Shown here: piece by piece, positions 37,101 through 48,729 of the stretch
Layout: every line of letters starts with the position of its first letter
How positions within the stretch are numbered: position 1 is the stretch's first letter
DNA from: Melampsora larici-populina 98AG31
Lineage: Eukaryota > Basidiomycota > Pucciniomycetes > Pucciniales > Melampsoraceae
Assembly: GCF_000204055.1 (NCBI RefSeq)
Contig: NW_006768782.1
Coordinates: 147,868 to 211,867 of the forward strand
Direction: 5' to 3'
DNA length: 64,000 bases
Notes under the pieces: generated by a model
Seen by the model: only the letters and a program-made list of their open reading frames with translations
What the model was told of the DNA's origin: nothing
The model's database searches: none
Made by a program: the position numbers and the translations under genes

Positions 37101-37726
37101 TCCAATCAAACCCATCTGTACCAGTCGAACAGAGTCTAACTGGCACGAGCAGAAGACAACCTTGATCTTCTTTCGACCTGGTTCATAATCAAAATCAATA
37201 CATTCAGAAGACAATCAGTAAGTCGGCTGGGTGCTCCTTTATTCAGAAAAAGTTTTGGAATCTGACAAGTGATATCAACAATGTCAATTGACCGTTCTCG
37301 ACGGTCGGTTGTACATTTACAAGCAGCCTTCCAGTCCCGATTCCAAGTTTCCTCATCACCCCATTGATACGTTCTTTTAGAGCACTTCATGAATTCACAA
37401 AACATGAGTGGTGCAGCAATTCTCATCTGCGCTTGTTCACGTTGAGTCCTCTCTCTGTACGAGACATAATCTTTTGTGTTTGGTTCGTCATCTTCGTCAT
37501 CGGTCCAAATGGAGTCCTGGCCGCCCTCATATGTACGATAATCTTCATTTTGGATTTCATCATTCCTATTCAAAGAACCCTGACCCAACAGCTTCGCCAT
37601 AATTGCAGCAGATGCCTTTGCCTCTTGTGAAATCAGCTCATCTAATTTATTTCCTAATGCTGTTTTCTTGATCTTTTTATTTTTCCTTTTCTTGGATGAT
37701 CGAATCGGTCGCGCTGGTAAGGCCAT
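34143..37726 (-). pseudogene. KDZ transposase, probably damaged
   Basis: Multi-exon, minus strand, from MALPARPIRS (37726) to VDPIFVPT (34143). KDZ landmarks in order: CSCQLDSVRLVQMGLIGAT, NCPRCFG, DFIVCMDGNFQHRRHK (first catalytic Asp), CTASHTAANDARGQQTW, CDETGLFGMACRHDHLL, FAILYDIGCTLERGMK (second Asp), HSYAHIRSCQIQYNPRLN and GMSDGEGLERIWSE (Glu), then a coiled-coil-like C-terminus. Introns are 50-100 bp. Two faults: TGA at 36387-36385 between QTW and ACDE, and a frame change near 37200 not explained by an obvious intron. All three catalytic residues remain. The label could change if an unusual splice resolves these. Confidence 0.75.
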
Positions 37727-39882
37727 GGTGTGTTGATTATGAGGTCACTAAGTATTGGGTTCAGTTTGAAAGGAATGAGCCCAATAAGAATCAAATAAAA
37801 AAGGTATGAACTTGTTTAACCTTTTCCTTGGCATGGATCAATCGCACTCATCTGATTGATTTGAAATCGATGGTGTGTAAAGTTTTTGTAGGCTAGCGTG
37901 GGCTAATGGTGGTAAATAGCTAATGTGGCATTTAATTGAAATCTAAATGAAGATCACAATGAAATAAGACCCTACCAAATCGGGATAGGGATGAGGGATA
38001 CATACTTACCAAAGCGGAAATTGGGCTATTGAAAATACTACTAAAGTGAGAATTGTGCTATTGAAAATACTACTAAAGTGAGAATTGTGCTATTGAAAAT
38101 ACTACTAAAGTGAGAATTGGGCTATCAAAATGTCAACATGGAGACATAGCAAATTGGGATGGAATATCAAACCACTTTTTATGATCTCCATGTACGTGAA
38201 ACCATCATCCTCAAGTGATGCATTGTGTAGAAAGGAGACTGTCATTTATTTTGTCTAGTTTGATTGACAAACAAAAAAGTTATCAAAGCTTTTGTCACTC
38301 AAACCGTAACTAGCATGTGGGCACTCAATTTTCAAAAGTGACTTAAATTATTCACTTTGAAGTCAGGTGAGGGTGTGTGAAACTCTTTGTAGTCTAAAGA
38401 TTGTGTAGATTCAAGGATGTTATTGTTTTCTCTTGGTTTATTGACAAACCCAAAAGTTATTGCACCAATATAGTGAATACTATGTCATTTGCAAGGAAGA
38501 AATTACAAAATTAAGGAGTCTTTGTGGAGTCAGGTAATGTATCATGAACCTTTTTATTCTCAACATAGTATGTGAAAGAAAGACTGCCACTTTTTTCCAA
38601 AGTCTCATTGGCAAGTGAAAGATTATCAAATGTTTTGTGGTGCAAATAGTAAGCAGTACATGATTACCCAAATGTGATAAAATAAGCACAAAGGTGGGAT
38701 GTGAAGTGAGGTTGCAGTGATTATTTTTTTTACATCTATAATAACATTAGAAAATAACCAAGGTTTGTAGCAGATTGAACAATATCTGAAATTGATGTGA
38801 GGTGAAGAGCGGCTTCACAGCGCGGAGAAGCAGTGAACATGGCTTCAGGTAGGTGTCAACTCCAACTTCAAAGTGAGAAATTGTGACAAACTTCATCTCA
38901 TAACATTTTCAGATCCTGTTCAATCTGCTTCAAATTGACATCAGAAAGCGTTGATTGGCAAGTTTTGCAAAAACTTGTGCATCATTATCGGATACACAAA
39001 TTTGGACATAAATTCATTCAAAGCACTATGAAGGCGCAGGAAATATGCTGATATCTCCCCCCCTAGATGACAAAATCAAATTTCAATAGCAGTTTGATAA
39101 TACAACTTTTTTACATATCCACTCATTCATTGTGTTATTCTCAATCAAACCCTCAACAACTCTCACATTCAAGATAAAAACATCACAAACACTATGAAGT
39201 GTCAGGAAATATGCTTACATCTCTTCCCCCAGATGACAAAATCAAATTTCAATAGCAGTTTGATGATGTAACTTTTTCTCTTATCCACTCATTCATCATG
39301 ATATTTTCATTCAAACCCTCAAGAACTCAAAGTTCCCCTTTTGTTCTCATTCTGACTTGGATCACACTTACACTTGTTGAAGAAATATTCTTGGGGTGTT
39401 TTGTGGTAATGAAGCACAGATTTATCCTTTAGACCTATCACTCAGCTCCCCTTCTTCCCCATTATAATTCCGCCCAATTCCTCAAAATAACCCTCTCTGG
39501 TATATTCTTTTTTGTCAGTAATGTTCGAAAACCTTGCTTTAACGACTCAACATTTCTAAATATATATATTTGCAATGCATTGATTTAATTATGATTAATT
39601 ATGATTTGATATGTTTGAAAACATTTATTGGTGCAGCTGATTAATTACAACAGCTATAGATCTAAGAGAACAAAGAGAACTGTCTGACTTGTGTTGAAAA
39701 CCAATGCAATACCTCTCCGTGCAACACCGCAGCACCGGCCAAAACTGAAGTGGCCGGGCCTGTCAAACTCGGCCTCGCACGTTGGATGATCTGCAGCGGA
39801 TCATCCATCTTGATCTTGTATCTTGGTTTATTGTTTCTTTCCTCTCAATCACATCATCACATCGCCACCATCACCATCCTAC
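37727..39882. other. KDZ inter-gene region with tandem and dispersed repeats
   Basis: No supported gene. Three 32-bp units (about 38028-38123, ATTGAAAATACTACTAAAGT...) lie in tandem. A roughly 130-bp block around 39040 (CAAATTTCAATAGCAGTTTG) recurs near 39195-39330. This region probably carries the divergent promoters of the two KDZ genes. Confidence 0.5.
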
Positions 39883-40322
39883 AGGACCCTGGAATACACC
39901 CACAGAGGGTACTTACGAAAAAACCGACCTTTTGTTGACGTAGTTTTTAGATACTAGACTGCACTCTATCAAGACCTACAGAAGCACAAAAGATGCACCA
40001 GAATGAAGGCTTTCAAATTCACTAGCTCGCAGCCTGGTAGCACCAATATTACCTAAGATATATCAATGTAACGCCCAAAAAAGGGCCAAAAATCGAGGGT
40101 CGGTTTTTGGCCTTGGAGGTCGAAAAAAAAATTGCGCCATCGCGATTTACGCCGCCGTGAGACATGATGCCGGGCTCTGTCTGGGCTCATCTGATAGCCC
40201 TACTCCATGCGCATCTTTTGAAGTGCTCTGCAGCTTCATAGAGGCACTGATGCGTAGTGTAGAGGCAAAAAACTGAAAATCATGCTCCGTCAGTACCCTC
40301 CATGGGTGTATTCCAGGGTCCT
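39883..40322 (-). repeat. 440-bp MITE, copy 2, TSD CATCCTAC
   Basis: Inverted, near-identical copy of 17043-17482. CATCCTAC at 39875-39882 and 40323-40330. It sits about 55 bp upstream of the ATG of the KDZ accessory gene, so it may alter that gene's promoter or leader. Confidence 0.9.
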
Positions 40323-40378
40323 CATCCTACTTCGACTTTTCCATCATCTGATCATTGACCCACACACAACACCAAGTC

Positions 40379-42461
40379 ATGTCAACACGCTCAGGTAAAC
40401 GTCTCCGGTCTCCTGTAGCTCCTGTGGCTACCAAAGCAAGCAATAACCGCAAGACCGACACTCGAAAACGTCCCAATACCAGTAATCGTGGATCGAAGCG
40501 TGCTAGAGAAGGACAACAAGACGATCAGCAAGGCAATGATTTGGATCGTGATGAAGAAAACTTACTTAATCCAAATGACGACGAGACTCATCCAGAGTTC
40601 ACTTCCAACTTCCCCGAATTGACTTTTGACAACGTTGAAGAACAACTTGATAAGTGGACACTTGTAGAGCTCAGGAACGCCCTTAAGGATCAGAAAAAGC
40701 GAACTCTTAGGCACAAGAATCAAGCTCCAAGTGAGATCAAGACGTTTGTTGAGTTGGTTCGGCGGGACTACGAGAAACGGATGTTGATGGCCGCACTTAT
40801 TGGTGGAATCAGCGAGACGATGATATGGTCGCTTGTGTAGGTCCATCGTGTTTAGATTCTTTTAGTTTCTGTATACTGACAAATTGCATGTGCTCATCGT
40901 GCTCTCAGTGATGCAGGTCCAAAGAAAAAAAACAAATTAAACTGTTATGCTCGATTCTTGTCCTTCGGCAAGGAGGCTCTTGAGGTTGAAGGTATGTGAT
41001 GGATCTTTTTATCTATCTTTGTCTCGTGTTGTGCCAACAATTGATAAGGTATCATCTATTTGTTTCAAATTCAAATTCGAATTTAGTGCCTTCTCGAAAC
41101 GTTCCAGCTGGATGGGGCCGTCGCAACAAGATACTGCGGGACAAGTGGAAAGAAAAGAGTGTTGATCAACAGATGGTATTTCGGGACCCGTTTTTCTTCG
41201 CTTTAGCCAAACTTCCCGATTTATCCTTATCGAATGAGGATCATGTTCAACTGGAAGATGACAATGGCGAGATCATCGACAACCACAATCCAGCAGCCCA
41301 AGTATCAGCCCCCAAGATTCATCAGTTATGCAAGAGCGATGAGATCAAGTATCGACCAATCTATGAAGATTTGGTAGATGTTGAGAAAGTTCATGCCAAC
41401 CACGGAAAACCAGAATCAACTGACTCAATGCAAACTATGCAGCTCAAGTCTTTAGCAGCATTTCGAGCCGCACATCATGATGTAAGAAGCTTCCTTCCCG
41501 GCTAAAATCTCAAATTTCCATCACTTACATGAATCATGTAGTTTGCCACAGTGTGCCAGCGTTTCCACATTCACTATCACCTGACTGCCCTCAGCTGCGA
41601 TGTTGAAGATGGCTGGAATCGAGTTTTGTCAACCGATAAGACATTCTCGACGTGGGCTGAAGAAAATTTGAAATTGTCAACGAAGTTTAAGTATTATGTC
41701 CACGGCAAGGTAGTGGCTCAGGAAATTGAAAAGAAGCTACCTCAACCTGTTGATGCGCGTAGAGGCGAACTGACTAGAGAGCTCAATAAACTGCTAAGTA
41801 AGTCTTCTTCATTCAATTTCATCTTATGACAACGTTCCATTCAGTTAACCAGTATTGTGTCACATCTACAACACAAGATGTACACATGCCCGGTAAGATC
41901 TTTCCAAAAACAGGGAATCCATTTGAAGTGATTGCAGACAAAGGTTGGCCAATCCGACTCAATCTTAAACGACCAGAAAGTTTACTCTTACCGGAAGAGT
42001 TGGCCTTGGGTTTTCGAGATTGCAACGATGCACTAAAAAAGAACTGGCTCAGCGACATTCAAAGTGGACACTTCACTATCGAAAAGATTCCAGCTTCTGA
42101 GATCATTACAATGAAAAGAAAGCCCAAAAACAAATCAAGTAAAAAATCGAAATCGAAATCGAAATCGACTCAACCACACGCAGCATCACCTGTCAACACT
42201 CAAGAACACACCCGAAATGATGGAACTGCAGAGCATGCGGAGTCTCAACCTATCCCGCGAACTCAAACAGCTCAAACCCTGCCTGATCAAACTCATTCAC
42301 AACAAATTGTTGAATCATCGAGGAAAAAGAAATCAAAGAAATCAAAGAAACCAGCTAAGAAGCTTCGCCGGGATGATGATGAATCCTCCGAGTACAAGAC
42401 AGCATCTGAATCTGATCCAGATGAATCTGATCTAGATGAATCTGATCCAGAGTCGAACTGA
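40379..42461 (+). CDS. Uncharacterised KDZ accessory protein, 602 aa, intact
   Basis: ATG at 40379. Five exons with coherent phases: 40379-40836, 40909-40991, 41087-41481, 41542-41797, 41845-42461. I do not recognise the family. The N-terminus is basic and Arg/Asn-rich, followed by an acidic patch and WTLVELRNALKDQKKRTLRH, which loosely recalls a SAP-type DNA-binding helix pair. The middle holds NCYARFLSFGKEALE and GWGRRNKILRDKWKEKS, then QRFHIHYHLTALSCDVEDGW. The C-terminus has Lys/Ser repeats (possible nuclear signals) and an Asp/Glu/Ser repeat tail (SDPDESDLDESDPES). It is transcribed divergently from the transposase, inside the same TIRs, so it is probably a transposon-encoded helper or cargo. 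A nuclear role is inference. Another reading is a captured host gene. Confidence 0.7.
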
Positions 42462-43150
42462 AATTCTCAAAAACGTATCACTTGATCATTACAAACAACC
42501 AGTTATAAAACCTTATTCACATCTCTTTTTGACCACACCTCCCTATTTGTACCTCAAAATTTCAACGATGTCCTTGATCTAGTCACACACATACAGTCAA
42601 ACTACATCTTTGATGTCTTTGATACAATTTAAAAATTATTCGCTGCTTCTCTGTCAAGTTATCAAATGTCTTTCTAACACTTCATGTGAGTTGCAATCAA
42701 TCTCATCACTTGAACTCGACCATTTCAATCATTGCGACTGATGAATCAAGTCACCTAATGATGATTATGATTCGATATAATTCAATTCACAATCACTACA
42801 AATGAATTGAAGAATCGAATCAAATCAATTACATAATTGATTTGGTTCAATCAAACCCTATCAAATCACTTTAAGAATCAATTGCTATCGAGTCAATTCA
42901 TTGTTGATAGTCTATTGATGACATGACAGAGCAATTCAGATCCATAATGAATCAATTCCTTCATGAAACAAATTTGTGAATCGAGTGCAATTAAATGGAT
43001 CAGTCCTTGATAAAACAAATTTGTCAATTGAGTAAATACATACATTTAAAATAGTTTAAAATCGATTCAAAAGAATCAATTCAACGAATCAAGTTGATTC
43101 TTTGATATGTCTCTTGATAGACCCCTTTCAATCAAATCATGATATTTAGC
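42462..43150. other. KDZ right non-coding region before hAT-2
   Basis: A/T-rich with many GAATCAATT-like words in both orientations; no gene seen. Confidence 0.5.
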
Positions 43151-43507
43151 TCAACCTGAGCCCCGGACCCGTCACCCCGCGGGGTCTCCGAACCCTACCC
43201 CGATAGGGGTAGGGTTCGGAGACCAGCTATAGAACCGCAATGCTTAGGGGACCCGATCGGGTAGGGGTGCGGGCTCAAGCTCAGAAGAATAACCCTACCC
43301 GCGGGGAACCCGCGGGTAAGGCGTAAAAACACTAAGACCAGTTTTCCTTCGACTGGCTCACCGGAGTTGTTCGAAAGAAAGGTTTTGATAACATTCTTGG
43401 TAAAGACAGTAATGAAAAGGCAAACAAATATGGCCAATATAGAGTCAAAAGATGTTGGTAAAGATGGTGAAGAAAAAGTAGTGAGGAAAAACTGAGGGAA
43501 AATGAGA

Positions 43508-45976
43508 CTAATCCTCCCCATCAATCTCGATACAAACACTTAAAGGGTTTTTAACCGATGGAAAAGGGATAGGACCAAAAATACGATACCATTCCTTGAT
43601 ACATAATAGTATTTCAACACTGATAGAAGATAAAGATGATCTCTGAGGCACTAAGATTCTTTTTGTCTTACTAAATGCTCCTTCGGATGAGGTGCTTGAA
43701 CCAGGAATCCCCAAGTACATCTTGGCCATTTGAGCAAGGCCTGGTGAAGATCCTTCACGGAGTTTCCAAAATCCGAGAATGGTTTTTGATCGATGCGCGC
43801 GAGGCTCACCCAAGTATTGAGCTATCTCGCTTTCGATTGTGGTGGATTCGGTATGTTCTTCGGTTCCGTAGATCGCATCGTCAAGGTAAGATTTGCTCTT
43901 CTTCTTCACATGTTGTGGGATTGGAGTCGATGATGAGAACTGAGATGATTTCCTAATGAAATGTGACTTGAAATCATTCGGAGTCATTCCATAGCGACTG
44001 AAAAATGTAGCTCGATCCTGATTATACACATCAGTTCAAACATCAAAATAGAGTAAGAGCTATACATAAAGTTTGCTCACTTCGAAAAACTTCATCTTGA
44101 GTTGTGGATTGAGTATTGTCGCACAGATTGGTGCTGGTTTGCGGAGTGCATCTTTAAAGTATTCCTCAAGCTTGAGAAGCATGTCACGCGCAGCTGGTAG
44201 GAGTTGATTATGATCATATTTTTCCTGGACCTATGTAAAACAAGAAAGATTTATCAATGTTGAAATCACATTTGGGAGTTGTGAAGATGAGCAGTACATA
44301 GAAGGAACTGCACCTTCATTAAGCCCTCGATAACGACTGTATAGATGGGAATTACATCTTGCATCGTTGGGAACCTTCGTTTACACAATAGATCTGTAGC
44401 CTCACTGAGGGGTTCCAGAAAATCACACATTTGTTGAACATAGTCCCACTCGAGTGGGGTCAGAGCAAACTTGGTGGCTTCTGTACGTTCACAATACCTC
44501 ATACAGGCTGCTTTGAGTCGAAGAGCTCGTTTGAGCATGAAGTACGATGAGTTCCATCGTGTTGGAACGTTGACAGAGAGCCTGTCAATGCGATCAGTTT
44601 TGTTGACAGCTTCTTGCTCGTCCGGGTTTTCGTGTGTCTTGAACTGGAAGAATTGAAGGGCTTCATCTTGCGAAGCGATGTTTTCTGTGTCATCAGTAAG
44701 GTCGGTATCAGAAGTGGCGTCGAGGGACCGAATAAGGCCTACAAGACTTGCGAAAGCTTGACTACGTTGAGGAGTCTTTCGTGTGTATATGGCTAGTCCA
44801 TGAATACGTGCGTAGATTGTACTTAGATCAACTGAAGAATTGTCGGGGGGGTTGACAATCATAGCTAATGTCGGAGGAACATGGTCTTCATCCAGATTGG
44901 AGTCATCTCCAAATACCTTAAGGCCCTCCTTTGCAGCTAAATTGATTACGTGACCACAGCATCCAAGCAGCTGGTCCTCTTCAAATTCCAGATTGGGCTC
45001 TTCCAAAAGTAAACGTCCTATCTTTTTGTTAACACTTGCATTGTCCGCAGTCAAGGCAGAAATCTTTGAACAAAGATTGTATCTTCTGACATACTTGAGG
45101 AATAGTTCAGTGAAATTTTCACCGTCATGTGCTCCTGTGGTTGAGTAAGCAAACAGTTTGATCAAATGTCAGGTGACAAAACAGAATCAAATGAATGTTG
45201 TAAAACTAACCTTCAATTTGTGGCATTCCAAGCACCACATCCATTAATTTCCAATCTTTGGAGATATAATGAGCCGTAATCCCCAAAAACCCGTGATTAT
45301 TTGGTGAGGTCCAAGCGTCTTGGGTGAAGGCCACATAGGACGCTTCAGCAAAACATACATCCTTTATGTAGTTTTCAAAATTCTGACAGACCTTTCTACA
45401 GTGCTGAGCAATTGAATGACGCTGTACAAGCATGCCGCTGATCTGAGGATTTGCAAGTAGAAGAAGCTTTTTGAAAGACGACTTATTGACAATAGCGTAA
45501 GGAAGGTCACAGTCGGCTATAAAATAGGAAATTGCTGTTTTTAAAGTTTGAATGTTGAGTGTATCAACTGGTTCAGCCTTGAATTTCTTCAAGAATCCAT
45601 CAAGACTTGATTGATTCTGCGAGTTTTCACTATGTTCAGTAATATTGTGACCTTCTAAATGAGTCTTCATTGACTTTGTACTTCCGGTGGCATCCTCCTT
45701 CATCTTTGCACCACATTCCTTGCCAGTGATAGGGTCAGAGAAGTTACATCGGCTATAGCCTTCTCCTTGTTTTGATCCGGGGAACTTTGTAAAGTGTGAC
45801 CAAACAAAACTGACTCGGCCACGTTTACGTCCTTCAACTCCAGTAGATTCATCGCCAGGTTGATCGAGGATAGGAAGACCTGGGGTTGATGCTTCAGCAG
45901 AGGTACCAGATGACATGACGATAAGGGAATTTGAGCAACAGTAGGCAATAGTCTGTCTACGGAATTTAGAAATCAA
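43508..45976 (-). CDS. hAT-2 transposase, intact
   Basis: Four exons on the minus strand in phase: 45976-45211, 45134-44314, 44230-44081 and 44017-43508, giving 748 aa (or 728 from the second ATG at 45916, which has a better leader). BED-type zinc finger: FVWSHFTKF, then CNFSDPITGKECGAKM and MKTHLEGHN. Core: DAWTSPNNHGFLGITAHYIS (catalytic Asp), LTADNASVNK, GCCGHVINLAAKEGL, and RWNSSYFMLKRALRL. C-terminal hAT dimerisation domain: LAQMAKMYLGIPGSSTSSEG (with the typical P-x-S-S-x-x-E signature) and EILLCIKEWYRIF. No stop or frameshift seen. With ends and TSD exact, this is the best candidate for an active element in the window. Confidence 0.9.
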
Positions 45977-46186
45977 TCGATTATTGATGTTTTTTTTGCT
46001 TTTTCCATCAAACTCGTACCAATGTCTCCATTATAATGTGTTGAATCAGGATGAATCTCACATGGAAGGCAGAAGTGACATCACTTGGCATTCCTATGAC
46101 ATATTTCAAACTCAACAGGATACTTGAATTTTACTACAACAGCTTCAAGAAGGTGCGATAATATAAATTAGCTTTGGGGCCCCGCG

Positions 46187-46264
46187 GTTTGACCGCGGGC
46201 CCCGAAGGGGCCCCGAAGGGGCCCCGAAGGGGCCCCGAAGGGGCCCCGAAGGGGCCCCGAAGCC
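46187..46264. repeat. 11-bp tandem repeat GGGGCCCCGAA, six units
   Basis: Perfect head-to-tail units near one end of hAT-2. The unit is partly self-complementary (GGGGCCCC). Similar GC-rich inverted words occur at the other end (43173-43210, 43290-43320). Confidence 0.85.
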
Positions 46265-46434
46265 TTCCGGGTACCCTAGGGTAGTAGGGTCGAGCTTTGG
46301 GATGCCCCCAGCCTCTCGGAGAGTGGTCGGTTAGGGGTCGGGTAGGGTTAGGGTTCACAGCTTGCCTTTCGGGTTAGGGGTCGGGATTGCTGTTACCCGC
46401 GATTTTGGCCTCGGGGCTCAGGTTGATATTTAGC

Positions 46435-47223
46435 CTTATAAACCTTTGGGTCATTCGAACCAAGTCATTTAACATACCTACGTGCAATTTATCTTCTTTT
46501 GTATGAGATTAATAATACATCATTTAATCGATTCTTCTTTTTTAAAATCAAATCAATTTCATGGTGTTGGTTTATTCTTTTGAATCACAACAATCCAATC
46601 GTAACTTATCAAAGTCTCTCCCGCCCGAATGGTCGAGGGAGGATCCAATCGATTGTTTTCATTTAATGTTTAGATATCCTTTGTTACTTACATCTGATCG
46701 ATTTGATCCAAATGAATTGCATGGGTTGTTGATTCACTCTGATTCACTTCATCTCATCAATATTTGCTCATTTGAATCCATTTGGTCTCTTTCCACAAAG
46801 AAGACATCTGCAATACCTAAGGACCTATTCAAATGCAGTCATGTTGATCATGCTACATCATGTATTGGCATGAGTTGACAGTTGCCAACTCGAAAAGTGA
46901 TGACGCCATCCCAAAAGAAAGTATAGTTTCAAGTATACATAATATTGGTGTGCGTGCTTGAGTGGTAGAGCGAAGGTCAGCTCGATCTTAACAGTGAGAT
47001 AGGTGGTTCTTCTGTACAAGGGGATGGATTGAAGCAAGCACGCCCGGTTGGATGAAGTCTTCACAAGCCCTTCAAGGCCTCTGAGGACTGGCAAGTTTGA
47101 GAAAGGTGAGCGAGGGTGAGCGTTGAAGAGGGAGATGCGTTTTGACATAGTTAGTGTACATAAGGTAGAAGACAAAGTCACCATATGTGTCTGGGTATAC
47201 CTGACACGGGTTCCAATGAGTCA
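46435..47223. other. KDZ right non-coding region after hAT-2
   Basis: No supported gene. The ORF near 46561-46878 lacks motifs. Confidence 0.45.
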
Positions 47224-47390
47224 TCTGATTGATCTGGAAGCTCTCAAATTGATCTGAGGCTCTCACATTGATCTGGGGCCAGATTGATTGAGGAGCTCAG
47301 ATCGATCTTGGGACTCTCAAATCGATCTGAGAGGCCGCAGATCGATCTAAGAGCTTGCAGATCAATCTGAGTGATCTGAGAACCTTTGAG
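47224..47390. repeat. KDZ right sub-terminal repeats
   Basis: About eight copies of AGATCGATCTGAG-like palindromes, mirroring the array at 33411-33545. Confidence 0.75.
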
Positions 47391-47634
47391 ATTGTGAACT
47401 TGAGATTTTTTCTTGTTTTCAATTGATAAAAAACAAAGATAATGCTTATGAGAGACAACTTGAGCACTTTCAAGACTTGAAAATGACTTGGACAGTAATT
47501 ATGAGTGTAAGTTTTTCCGCTCTAGATCATCTCAAGTGATCTAGCGCAGACGTTCAAGTCAAATTCCGGTGACATGGCGCCCCGTTTCATGGCTTTGGTA
47601 CTCGACCGGAGTAGGCGCCACAGGTGCTCATAGC

Positions 47635-47890
47635 AAGCTGGCGGCGATTTCCAATCGGACCCTTGATCTAGCCCAAATCCGCAACAGGGCTGCACTCAAA
47701 GCCTTGTTTTTGAAAGAAGCAATCAAATTCCAATCCAATGATACAGAAAGCAGTGATGTGCCTTCAACCAAGCCAGAACCCAAGTGTCAAGCGTTTGGAG
47801 CTTGATGGTTTGTAAATCATGGATCAAAGCTCACGGTGGAAGAGGAAGTGGATACTTACCTCAATGGGCCAACACACAAACTGAACCGCC
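47635..47890 (+). pseudogene. hAT-1 transposase, piece after the KDZ element
   Basis: Reads LAAISNRTLDLAQIRNRAAL and continues NILDPHS of the previous piece in frame once the KDZ element and one TSD are removed. After a stop at 47803 (frame change) VEEEVDTYL is the start of the C-terminal dimerisation region. The GGTACGGT element follows. Confidence 0.7.
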
Positions 47891-48339
47891 GGGAAATACG
47901 GCCGACAGTGCGGTGTGGTACGGTCTAGACACCGTAGGCTGCGGTACGACAGACTACGGTCTGACCGTACCGTAGTGGGGTAAACCCCCAGGAATATGGG
48001 GGTGGGTACCGTACCGCTGTCACCGTATTCGGAGTATATACCACCGTAGTTTGGAGTGAGTACGGTCACTCCGGTATTACTCAGCGGCCCATTTACAAAT
48101 CCCAAGATGGTAAGAAACCAACGCTTCTCTTTTACCTCCAAAGACAAGGAGCAAACTGAAGCAGACTTGATTCCATCTTCACAATGAAACTTGAAACAAA
48201 AGCAACGTAATCATGATACTGATGATTCTGAAGGTGGAACCGGTTTCGATCGCATCTCGGACGCTAAACGTCGACAGTTCAATCACAGGGGCAAAAATTG
48301 ATGCTCACAACTATGTGAGCGTTGAAATTTTCCTGTTTT

Positions 48340-48415
48340 GTTCCCATTTGTTTCCCATTTGTTTCCAATTTGTTTCCAATTTGTTTCCCATTTGTTTCCC
48401 ATTTGTTTCCCTTTT
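48340..48415 (+). repeat. 12-bp tandem repeat TTTGTTTCCCAT
   Basis: About six units with minor A/C changes. Confidence 0.8.
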
Positions 48416-48729
48416 CTTTCTGTTTGTCAGCTGATTACGTGATCATCAGGAACTGAGCAGACAAACTAAGCCTTCCTCAGCATTTATTCCTGAGCAAAGA
48501 AGTCTGAGGAATGGCTGATCCATCTGCTCAGCTGATCCTGAGCGGCATTCCCTGGTTCAGTAAGCTCCAAGGGATGCCACCAATGTATAGCTTAGGGGCT
48601 GAGCTGAACTGAGTATTCCCTTAGCTAAGTCTCTGAAGTATCCCCCAGATGGATCACAGAGCGCCAAGCTTGCGTCAAGCTTGATGGCTCCGGAATGAAG
48701 CCTGAGGCCCGTCTGCTTGTTCAACTGAG

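Larger units (their letters stand above)
43151..46426 (-). mobile_element. hAT-2, complete, 3276 bp, TSD TATTTAGC
   Basis: Ends TCAACCTGAGCCCCG and its inverse; TATTTAGC exact at 43143-43150 and 46427-46434. Contains one intact four-exon transposase. Sub-terminal GC-rich repeats lie at both sides. It is inserted in the KDZ element. Confidence 0.9.
33156..47626. mobile_element. KDZ-type transposon, 14.5 kb, TSD CTCATAGC
   Basis: Ends CACCTGTGGCGCCTACTCCG, inverted at 47626; similarity extends about 110 bp inward. CTCATAGC is duplicated at 33148-33155 and 47627-47634. It carries a KDZ (Kyakuja-Dileera-Zisupton) transposase on the minus strand, an uncharacterised gene on the plus strand, and two later insertions (440-bp MITE; hAT-2). 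Without these it is about 10.8 kb. Confidence 0.85.

Noticed and set aside
46950..47025. tRNA-like words (TGGTAGAGC and GTGGTTCTTC)
   Set aside because: An A-box-like word is present but there is no proper B-box, no acceptor stem and no cloverleaf pairing.
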